From Temnothorax longispinosus (Eukaryota; Arthropoda; Insecta; Hymenoptera; Formicidae): a DNA stretch of 64,000 nt. The notes under the pieces were generated by a model. That model ran no database searches, had not been told where the DNA came from, and saw only the letters and a list, made by a program, of their open reading frames with translations. A program made the translations under genes and the position numbers. Where the stretch lies: NCBI RefSeq assembly GCF_030848805.1, contig NC_092367.1, positions 13,757,189-13,821,188 on the forward strand, written 5' to 3'. Below, piece by piece: positions 36,869-46,700 of the stretch. Position 1 is the stretch's first letter. Every line of letters begins with the position of its first letter.

Positions 36869-37272
36869 ATCAACCAAAAAACTCGACAAAGGCAATAAGA
36901 GCCCAGCGTGATGTTTGACCGCTAAATTTAATTCAATTTCGAATACAATAACGAACGTTTCGACCCTTTTTTGGGGTCCTCCTCAGCGCAATGATTAACA
37001 AAATTTTACATAAGTATGGTAAGAAACAACCTTAACGCCGCAAACATCAAGTCAAACGATAATTAGGGCGGATGTGCACTCCGACACGTTCCAAAGCATC
37101 GTCGTGTAATTTCCTGGTTGAAGTGCCAGAAAATTTGAACTGCAGAATGTCGTTTGTCATTGTGTAGCGATACTTGTGGACATCCGGAGTACCATCCACT
37201 CACATAAAATGCAAGAGTTAACAAAAAGAAAAAGATCAAAAGCAACTCACAGATTCAAAGTAAACAATAAAG
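36869..37272. repeat. Left inverted arm of the Penelope-like element
   Basis: Begins ATCAACCAAAAAACTCGAC and ends TAAACAATAAAG. The inverse is found at 38835-39189 continued at 40076-40124. The antisense 60-codon frame in this arm is translated identically in the other arm, a sign of recent origin rather than a gene. Confidence 0.9.
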
Positions 37273-37275
37273 ATT

Positions 37276-38602
37276 ATGTATAGTAGCTTCCCAAAAGGAA
37301 AGAGTCACATTGCGAACAGTGTAGAATTAGTTAAAGAACTTTCCAACGTTCATATCATGGAGGATCACACACTTGTATCACTCGATGTGGTTTCCCTTTT
37401 TACTAATGTTCCTATTGAAAGGGTTATCGACAGTATTTCATCGAGATGGAAATACATTGCCGACAATTGCAAGATCCCGGAATCGGAGTTTCTTCTGGCT
37501 GTCAGAATGGTATTAGAATCAACCTTTTTTATGTTTAATGGCGTAATATACCAACAGACTTTCGGATCACCCATGGGCTCCCCGTTGTCTCCCATAGGGG
37601 CGGACATAGTGATGCAGGATCTTGAGGAAAGGGCACTTGAGTTGTTGAGTTTCACTCCACCTTTCTATGAGAGATATGTGGATGATATTGCAATGGCAAT
37701 ACCTTCTACTGAATGCACTCACACTTTAGAGGTATTCAATTCTTTTCACCCGAGATTGCAATTTACCATGGAGGTCGGTGTGGATGGCAGGTTGAATTTT
37801 TTAGAGATAACGATGATCCGGACTGAAAATCGTTTGCAATTCGATTGGTTCCACAAATCTACCTTCTCCGGGAAATATCTAAATTTTTGTCCCAGCATCC
37901 CCATTGCCAGAAGAAAGGAACAGTCATTTGTTTAATAGATCGAGTATTCAAGCTGTCGCATCCTAAATTTCACGAAAAAAACCTTAAATTAGTGATTCAT
38001 ATTTTGTTACAAAATTGCTACCCGTTAGAATTTTTTTTAAGGTAATGCAGGAACGATTGAAATTTCTTTTTTCTAATAGCTGCAATACTGACGACGAGAA
38101 CTCGATAGATAAGGTTCCTTATTTCACGATACCCTATGTCCCTCAGTTGACTGAAAAATATAAGAATTTAACTAAAGATCTAAATGTAAAGCTCTCGTAC
38201 TTCAGTTTAAATAAACTGAATAGATATATCAGGGTACACAAAGATACTCTCCCGAGTACATCACATAGGAAAGTTGTGTATAAGATTGACTGTGGGGATT
38301 GTGAGGCGTCTTATGTTGGTCAGACGGGGAGACAATTATTAACGAGGATCAAGGAACATGATTCGCATATTAGAAGGAATTGTACGGGACATTCAGTCAT
38401 AACGGATCACAGATTAGAACATAATCATGAGTTTAAGTGGAATGACGTTAAAATATTAGACCAAGAACCGTCGCTAAGCAAACGCTTGATTTCCGAAATG
38501 ATTTACATCAAAAGACAAAAAGATGGCCTTAATTTGCAGACGGATACGGAAAATTTACCGGAAACATATGTTAATGTTATCGAAGGACTTGCGAAGATTT
38601 GA
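37276..38602 (+). pseudogene. Penelope-like reverse transcriptase and GIY-YIG endonuclease, 5'-truncated and frameshifted
   Basis: The first frame (37276-37935) has the reverse-transcriptase blocks SLDVVSLFTNVPIERV, TFGSPMGSPLSP and the catalytic ERYVDDI (YxDD). Around 37880-37895 the frame shifts by one base in a T-rich run and continues CQKKGTVICLIDRVFKLSHP. Near 38031-38038 an 8-T run shifts it again, giving QERLKFLFSN and then the GIY-YIG domain: YKIDCGDCEASYVGQTGR, LLTRIKEH and GHSVITDH. The reverse-transcriptase N-terminus is absent, because the coding region begins immediately after the left arm. With both homopolymer shifts corrected, the family relation is unmistakable; this copy is inactive. 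Confidence 0.9.
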
Positions 38603-38834
38603 CATTACACTGTTGGTATTTGTAAAGTGACGTAAATGTTATCGTAGGGACTTGCGAGAATTTGACATTATATTATTGGTATTTGTAACTTGACCTCTCG
38701 CCGTATGTATAGTTGATAACATTGTCGAATCGTGCGTGTCACTGTCAGTTGAAACGGTTTGTAAGACACATCCACTTCACCGCTCATCATAAAACAATAA
38801 GTTTTATAATCGACTGACGAGCATTGCGACCTGA

Positions 38835-39189
38835 CTTTATTGTTTACTTTGAATCTGTGAGTTGCTTTTGATCTTTTTCTTTTTGTTAACTCTTGCATTT
38901 TATGTGAGTGGATGGTACTCCGGATGTCCACAGGTATCGCTACACAATGACAAACGACATTCTGCAGTTCAAATTTTCTGGCACTTCAACCAGGAAATTA
39001 CACGACGATGCTTTGGAACGTGTCGGAGTGCACATCCGCCCTAATTATCGTTTGACTTGATGTTTGCGGCGTTAAGGTTGTTTCTTACCATACTTATGTA
39101 AAATTTTGTTAATCATTGCGCTGAGGAGGACCCCAAAAAAGGGTCGAAACGTTCGTTATTGTATTCGAAATTGAATTAAATTTAGCGGT
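38835..39189. repeat. Right inverted arm of the Penelope-like element (main part)
   Basis: Inverse of the left arm, beginning CTTTATTGTTTACTTTG. Interrupted after AAATTTAGCGGT by the solo LTR and resumed at 40076 to 40124. The CCCCAAAAAAGGGTCGAAAC stretch near 39130 is mirrored at 36960-36980. Confidence 0.9.
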
Positions 39190-40070
39190 TGTTCGAGCGC
39201 GCAATAAACGCGCCGAACGAGTTGCCGAATCCGTTCCGCGAGAACGCGAGATATCGCGACAGGCTCCGCTCAGCCTTTCGACTTTGAGACGACCGGGGTT
39301 TCAGTGTAACGCGGACTCGATCGCTTGTTAGGAACTTGAGTGGAAGGCCTAAAAGATAGCAATTGAATTATAAAATATATATAACTTTATTCGATATAAC
39401 AAAACAAAACTGACGAACTGCGAGATGTACAGAACATTCAGTGTGAATGCACTCGGCGCGCTATGATTTGTCGTTTTGCGGCGCGGTTTTACATAAATTG
39501 CGATTCTCTCGAAACGCGGTTTTCTCCTACTCGATACTCCTTGGCGCGGTCCGTCGTATTGCCTTTGCACGCGGGCGGAAACGCGATCGGTATGGCTTGG
39601 AAGTGCGAACGCCCGGGGCGATGGCTACGAGAACTCTCGTTACGAGGCTGAGTACGCTCGACCTCGCTGGACCATGGCCGTCGGGAGTGAGTTTGATGGA
39701 GTTCGGGAACACTCTAAGAACTCTTAGTAGAGACTCGGAACGCCGGACCTCGTTTTGCGTGTTCCCTGGGAGGTTGGATAGGGTAGGCGTCGTCGAAGGC
39801 AGCAGAAAGCTGGAGCTAAGACGAAGTGCCGGCTCCTGTCGGAGCGCCGGCTTATATACCGCGGCGCGGCGGGTTTGTTGGAAGGGAGGCCGGCGGTCGG
39901 GCGAGCCGCGTGGGGATGCTGACGCGCGCTCGCCTTCGGCGCGGATCGGCTCCTTCCGGCGGTGCCGAACTAATCGAGCATTTCGCGTGAGAAGCGAACG
40001 AAACGTATATCGCAGTACATATAACGGTTAGATATAATTTTACATGACAAAATTGGGGGAATCCCCAACA
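39190..40070 (-). mobile_element. Solo LTR with 5-bp target-site duplication
   Basis: 881 bp, starting TGTTCGAG and ending CCCCAACA (TG...CA ends), flanked on both sides by GCGGT (39185-39189 and 40071-40075). Removing it restores a seamless Penelope right arm. On the minus strand there is a TATATAAG box (near 39852-39860) and an AATAAA further on (near 39387-39393), so the LTR probably reads minus. No internal region or second LTR remains, which fits recombination between two LTRs. The superfamily cannot be decided from the LTR alone. Confidence 0.88.
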
Positions 40071-40124
40071 GCGGTCAAACATCACGCTGGGCTCTTATTG
40101 CCTTTGTCGAGTTTTTTGGTTGAT

Positions 40125-40935
40125 ATTATTTTTAGTTTCAGTTTACACAATTGCGTTTTAAGTCCGACAAAGTCTATATTGGCACGCAGTGCCAATTTAA
40201 AAAACTGAAACATGTAGGTATTTAATAATAATTGATATTGTGAAATATTATTAAGGGAATCAAGATCCGCTTCGACCGAAAACGGCACTTCTCATTGCTT
40301 ATATGTTATTTTAAGTTTTCTTTTTTTCTAAATTTGCATAAGATACTTAATTTTTTTAATTGATATATTAATTTTTACTTTCCATGGGAAGGTTGAAGGT
40401 TTGGTTGAAGCATCAGGTCTGTTAATTTTCATGTAAAATTGTAGTATCTTATAAACATCTAAAAAAACCAAATTTATGTAGATTTTCATGAATTCACGAG
40501 TTGTAAAAGGCATCATAGATATTCCTTCAACGATGTCGATACGCAACTATCCAAAGCGCACAATTAAAATGTGAATAGCAACTTTAACTTCAATAACAAC
40601 TTAAAAAAAAACAGAAAGATTTATTCAATTTCAGCAGTAAAAGATGAAGTTATTGATAAAGTTTAAACGCAGACAAGGATCAAGATCGAGAAGCATGTAT
40701 AAAGTTTTCTGCTTTTCGAAACAAGATCGGGGGAAGCATGTATAAAAATTGTTGCAATTGTAATTCCTCTTAACCTATCTATTGCAATAATAAAATAATC
40801 TGGGAGCAAATACTTCGTACAATAACATTCTTATTTCCAAACTGAATTGTACCAAAATTACACATTACAATTACTTATTTTAAATATATATTTTTAAAAA
40901 GGTAAATTTTGTACATACTTATCGGTAACAGCGGT
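40125..40935. other. AT-rich DNA, nothing recognised
   Basis: No ORF above about 70 codons and no repeat structure noticed. Confidence 0.4.
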
Positions 40936-40964
40936 CCACTTCCCGAGTAGAAATTTATTCAGGC

Positions 40965-41115
40965 GTGCCTGTTGTCATGTACGGCCCTGATCAGGTATAA
41001 ATGAGGCATGCCTGACTACGGCATGCCAGATCAGGTCCTGACTGGTGCCATATCAAGCATGCCTGGTTATATATAATCAGGCAAGCCTGATAAGGCAATA
41101 ATCAGGATCTTTTTG
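40965..41115. repeat. Cluster of short GGCATGCC/TCAGG...CCTGA palindromes
   Basis: Within 150 bp there are about eight near-copies of a palindromic word such as GGCATGCCTGA, CCTGATCAGG, ATCAGGTCCTGA and ATCAGGCAAGCCTGAT. The density is far above background. A plausible reading is an array of binding sites at a transposon end. Confidence 0.6.
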
Positions 41116-41284
41116 AGTATCCCCTAATACACAAATTTTCAAAAGTAAAAAAATCTGATATATTTATTAATATATAATATTTATAATAAAACATCGAGGG
41201 CCTTTTTTATTTGACTAATATTATTTATTGTAGAAAGTACAATTTGTCTTGAGAATTTTTTCTTATTGTTAATAAGATTAGATA

Positions 41285-41328
41285 TGATAAATATAAGGTT
41301 AGGTTACAACCTAACCTTATATTTATCA
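41285..41328. repeat. Perfect hairpin, 21-bp arms
   Basis: TGATAAATATAAGGTTAGGT(T) pairs with its exact inverse across a 2-base loop. It could be a small foldback or the tip of a larger decayed palindrome. Confidence 0.7.
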
Positions 41329-41774
41329 CACATGTTTTAAAATAACTTGGGTTCTATTACCGTGACTACAATATGTCAAAAAGTTAATGATAGACAACTG
41401 ATGTTATATAGTATTTGGCTGGGTTGTCCGTCCGCCTTAGGCATGTGCAGATGTGCAGTGTATTAATCTCATATGTACAGATATATAATACACACTGTGT
41501 TATTATTATAGAATAGCTGTTAATCCACCGCTATCAGAAATTGTGTTTTTTATATATCTCTATATCTGGCTTCGAAACTATAGACTCTACTGATTTCATC
41601 TTTTGTACAGTCAATCTTTTTCTAATTGCACAGGTGAGTAAAAGTACATCGTATTTACATCAATATATATGCTGTTGAAAATTTATGAGATTACTCATTT
41701 TCTTATTCCTAAGAAAATGAGTTTACGGTCGAATGTATTGTATATATATTGTTTAAATAACTGTTTAACAGGAC

Positions 41775-43316
41775 ATGAGTGACAATAAAAGAAAACGAAA
41801 GCAAGAGCTAACACGACTACAGGTGAAGCGGCACAGAAAACATAGAGCTTATTGTAGTACATCTGAAAATGGAAATAAATCTGACAGTTCATCTGCTTCA
41901 ATGGCTTCTCCTGCTGCTGCTTCAATCTCAAATGAGCAAGAATTTTTTATGGACATCGAACAATTCATATGATGAAAACACTGCAGTGAACAATAATAAT
42001 GAAAATTTAAACTTAACGCAGGATTCCATGAACAATATAAATGATGAGAATATTCTCAGTGACAGTATTGGGGACAATGATCAAGCTGATTTCGAAATGG
42101 ATGAACACAGTAACACAGATGAAATGGATGAACATAGTAACACAGATGAAATGGATGAACACAGATGAAAATATAGATTTATTAGAACCCAGTATATATA
42201 ATGAGGATGAATTCTATGAATATAACGATGAATTTGATGAGATCACAGAGCTACGAACGTGGGCATTGTCTGGAAATCCTACTATACCTCACACACGACT
42301 TGATGAATTATTGCGTATCCTGAGGACTCGTTTACTTCCAAATTTACCAAAATGTTCTAAAACTTTTTTAAAAACAGCACCAATTATGATATCCAAGTCA
42401 ATGAAGATTCTAGCGAGTTTGTATATTTTGGTTTAAAAAATATACTGCATAATCCAGATTTCCACACAAATAATGTTGTCAATTTGAAAGTCAATATAGA
42501 TGGTGTGCAATTATTCAAATCAAGTTCAAGACAGTTTTGGCCAATTTCTCGGGTCAAAGGGGAAGTTATTGAAATAAAAAACATATTGGACAATTCACAG
42601 CTGCCAGGACAAAATGCTGCTGGACAATTGGAATCAGACGCAGAAGATGACGAATTTAAATTTCCCCTTACCACATACGACGTTTTTACAGATTTTGATG
42701 AGAAACTCAAAACTGATTAGGCCTATAGAAGAAAAATTGTATGTTATTTTTTCTATTCATAACTATTGTAATACAATTGAATACTGTATTTAAATATTAA
42801 TTCTTATTATTATTTCCTTTTATTGCAGAGAAAAAGAATAAGGTCTCAAATTAATGTAAAACAGGATACTTCAAAAAATTTAGGTGAAATCGTAAGGTTT
42901 TTCATGATTAGATTAGTTGCTCTGAAATTTACAGCTGTTAAAAAGATGAAGGACAAAGAACTATTCAAGGATACGCATCTTTATAAGGTGCTAGAAGGTA
43001 CAAAAAGATTATTTCGATCTTCTTATCTCATTAATTTTTTCTCACCATCTATAATGGTGGATATTTTTGAATTCTAGGACTATTTTTAAGTGCTCATAAA
43101 GAATTTATTAACTCAAAACAATTTCAACAACTCATGGGCAAAGTTTTGAATAATGCAAAAGACTGGGACGGATTTCGCTTTGTACGGCAACAAGAGATGA
43201 TCAAAAATAACAATATATTAGCCAAAAAGAAAAATAAGAATAAAGACGAGCCGAAGGGAAAGCCAAAGAATAATCAAGGTAAAGATGAGAGTGATGAAGC
43301 AAACGAGAGCGAATAA
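41775..43316 (+). pseudogene. Frameshifted transposon-associated gene of arthropod ISL2EU/CACTA-like type
   Basis: Starts MSDNKRKRKQELTRLQVKRH (basic) and runs into Ser/Ala-rich then acidic sequence with three tandem copies of DEMDEHSNT. It continues with ITELRTWALSGN and RLDELLRILRTRLLPNLP, then VYFGLKNILHNPDF, VNLKVNIDGVQLFKSSSRQF and WPISRVKG. These blocks in this order match a protein family very abundant in ant and other arthropod genomes and associated with DNA transposons (my recognition, not a search). The blocks lie in at least three frames with shifts near 41960, 42165 and 42400. The downstream part (42830-43316, basic, ending in Lys/Asp/Glu-rich tail) may belong to it. A polyadenylation hexamer follows at about 43337. 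Not expressible as one protein. Confidence 0.6.
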
Positions 43317-43785
43317 GGCAGCAGCGATGAGAAGCAATAAAAATAGCTGTGAAAATAAAGATATAAGAGTAAAGATTATATATTTTATAATATTATTATA
43401 ATATTACAATATTTTGTTTTTTATAATTTTGCGTTTTTATAATAGTTATATGCGACGGTTTTATTGTTCGCACGTCAAAGAAAATTTACTTTTCGTTTTG
43501 GTTGTAAAAGTTTTATGTTATTGTGTTATCCTCTGTAACGTCCATACATTGGATGAATATAAAAATATATGTCTTCTAAATAAACAATAAATATCACAAA
43601 AGTACAATTAATAATAGTCATTTCAGGTCCTGATAGTGCCCTTATATTTTGCCTTATAAGGGCCCTTTTTCTTTATCCTGATAATGTCTTGAATATATAT
43701 TAATAATATAATATTATGCCTAAAAGGGTCCTCATAAATTCGCCTGACATGGTCCTTATTAGGTAAATGAAATCCGGTCCTGAAC

Positions 43786-46700
43786 ATGCATGTGCTGGTT
43801 ACACTCTTGCTCATTTTACGCATGGTCAGTGCTTTAGCCATTGCATGGGCTATGCATTATTCTTGCCTTGCACCGATTTGGACCCTGTTTCATGCACCCG
43901 TAACTATAATCTACCTACATCTCGTGGCTCTACTGCATCTCTGTGTCTGTAGCTACTATCTCTCTTTGCCTAACTTGTTATTATGCTTTCTCAAATTACA
44001 TTTAAAATCCTTTCTGACTGTAAAAGAGATCTCTGTTGTTAATTTTCCTTATTTTTACCTCTTTTTCTGTGTGCTTGTGTTGCGAGCGATTGTGACCTCC
44101 AGCGTTTCGTTTTCTTTGTGCGGTTCTGGTTGTTGCCGAGGCGATTCCGGTGTCTTCGTGATTTAGTAACTTGTAAATAGCTCCTCATTCAATCTTCCTA
44201 GCACTGAGCTATACTCCCTTGATTCTACTGTATGTGACGGCTGAGTCTCTTTTCCTTTTCTCTTTGCAATCATATCTATTTTTTGTTCCATCCCTTCCCT
44301 GTTTTCGACGATTACTACGGTGTTCATCTAATTATCTTCCGACTTGTCTTGCTAAAGGTGAATGAGTGTCCTTACTCAGCGATGCGAAGAGCGTGGTCCG
44401 TGGTCGGTCGTGGACCCTCAATGGAAGCTGTGGGCAGTTCGTCGGCCGGAGCCCACGTCCTCTAGCTTTGTCTTGCTGTGAAAGCACTGCTTTCGCGGCT
44501 TGACACCTGCCGTATTGGCTTGGTCAACCGGCCGTTGCCGACTCTCAGGGAGTTATTCCGCCGGGTTGGGGCTTGCGAGCGGTCCACTTCGTCGCTCTGA
44601 TATTCGATTTGCGGTAATTGGGTTGTGTTGCGCATCGTCTGCGCGCCTCTGGAGTTTTGCGCAAAAAGCGGTCGCAGCCTTAGCGCGTGGCCAAGATGCC
44701 GACAAAGCCAGTACTATCTCTCTGGCGGAAGCTCTGCTGCTTCGATGGCATCGAAGTGACGTTTGCCGTGTCTGTGCCCTGCTTTTACACGCGATGCACG
44801 TTACGATCCATCGGCAGAGCTCTCTTGTGTGCCGATCTCTCCTTTAAATTTTTAAAATCTTTTGTCATGGTCGGTAGCCTATTGCTGTGTCTCGAGCTGC
44901 GCTCTACCGCCGTCGTTTCCGACCCGCAAAGTAATGGCGCTTGCTGCGTTGTGTCCCAGCGCTACTAGCTATCCTCCACCGCGTTGTCATCTCTAGGGAT
45001 GCATGAGCTCATCGCACATGACAGACGTTTTTCCTAACCAGTTCTGCCTAACCAAGGAAAGAGCGAGTTCGCTCACTTTCCCCTATCCTGCCAGTTCTTC
45101 TTACACGTCATTCGCACCAGTTAGACGAACGGACTGACTCCCGTCGGGGGGAGGCTAAAAAATGCCGAACGTCTCAATCCCGCCACCCGGCTGCTCCCAA
45201 AAAGCATCGGCTTCCCTCATCTCATACTAAAAGGGAACAAGGCAAAAAAAACAGGCGTACTCACGCGGGATTGCAGGGCACCATGGCCGCGGTGCGACAG
45301 AGCTTCTGGCTCTGGCCACTTTCCGCGCGCTTTGTTACGCGAAAGATTCCTGCTACGCGAAACATCCTGCTACGTCTGAGGCAAAAATGGGGGTGTTACC
45401 TCCGCCTCTCGAGTCACACCATCTCGGCCATTCTCAAATTGCGTTTGAATTATACCAGGCGCCCCCCTTATCGTGCGAAGTCAGCGTCGAAATTCGCGTA
45501 ACCATAGGCATTCGTCTTTGCGTGTGTATGCCTTCGCCACAAACAATCTTTGAATTAGTCAGCGATTTATAACTACAGACTTTCTGTCTGCCTTCAAGCG
45601 CTTTATTGCTCATGCGGGAAGCCCCGCTTCCATGTATTCGACAATGGCATCATTTCAGGGCATCGCTCCAGTGTCTGATTGTAGAATTTTATAGGGCACC
45701 GAAAATCAAGGCACCAATAAACAATTTGCTGCGATTTAAGATATCCTGGCAGTTCTCTTACCGCCCCGCAGCCCTCGCCTTCGCCCGGGCTACTGGAAGC
45801 TCCGCGGGAAAGCCAGCGAAAGACGTTGCTACACGGAGGGCGGGTACAGCGCGCGCACTGTTCGGGGGCCAGGGCGAAACACACTATCGAGATAGCCATT
45901 CCTTTCTATTCGTGCGTCCCGTTACAACCGGGCTGCGGACTTTCTGATCCGAACGCTTCTTGATCGTATGTTACCCGGGGTACACTTTTTGTAGGGCGAT
46001 GTTTCTTAACGGGGGTTGTACCGGCGCATACTTGACTTCGACAGTACGAGAACAGACCTTGGTGGTGAACCCGGCAAGCTCGAGCAACTCCGCCAGCAGT
46101 TGGAGTCGCTGGAGCCGCGAATACGCTAAATCAGTTGCATTAGTGGCTATCCAGTCAAAGTGGCGATGCAGCTGATTGTCGTCAGAGGCTTGGGGTCTTG
46201 TCAACCTACTCCACGGCGGTACACCTTTTGTCCCTTTGATCTAATCTGTCGAGTGTGGTGCTCGTGTGCTCCCGCTGTGCTCTCTTATGTCTCATCCTTT
46301 GGGTAGACTCATCCTGGTTCGCTGGGTACGCCATTCCTGCCTCTGATTAGTCCACGGTGGCCACACCAGGTTCTCTGCTTCTTGTATTGCTCCGTTCGGC
46401 ACTGCTCAAAACTAGCGATCGTACCGTTCAAAAATTAGCAGCCAGAACCTTCCGTCTCCTTTGCTTGTTGGTTCGGTCGAATAAGATTAAGAAAGTGACC
46501 GCGTTTCCGGCGAACCAAGAGCCGTGACTTTCCACTGACAAGGAAACGCTGGACTAATGGTACCGGACAATTACCTTTCCTAACGTTAGTTATATCGCCG
46601 TACAGGTATCCGAATTCTTATATGTTCACTGTATTATATTGATTCGGTCTGTCGATTTACGTCAGTATGCAAGAGTCGTAGACATGTGGTCGCTATATTG

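Larger units (their letters stand above)
36869..40124 (+). mobile_element. Penelope-like element with inverted terminal arms and nested solo LTR
   Basis: The left arm (36869-37272) and right arm (38835-39189 plus 40076-40124) are inverted copies of each other and both total 404 bp; only one mismatch was noticed in a stretch of about 140 bp compared base by base. Between them lies a 5'-truncated reverse transcriptase/GIY-YIG gene. Penelope-like elements commonly carry such terminal repeats in direct or inverted orientation. An 881-bp solo LTR interrupts the right arm. Confidence 0.85.
40940..43785 (+). mobile_element. Decayed DNA-transposon-like unit
   Basis: Defined by a cluster of short TCAGG/CCTGA palindromes at the left (40965-41115) and sparser TCAGG/CCTGA words at the right (43620-43790), with a broken protein gene between them. 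Subterminal repeats around a gene are usual for transposase binding. No clear terminal inverted repeat or target duplication was found, so the limits are inference. Confidence 0.4.

Noticed and set aside
37063..37245. 60-codon frames identical in two places (also 38862-39044)
   Set aside because: They lie in the inverted arms of the Penelope-like element; identity reflects the repeat, not a gene.
41285..41328. GGTTAGGTT words as possible telomeric (TTAGG) repeats
   Set aside because: Only one or two units per arm and arranged as a hairpin, not a tandem telomere array.
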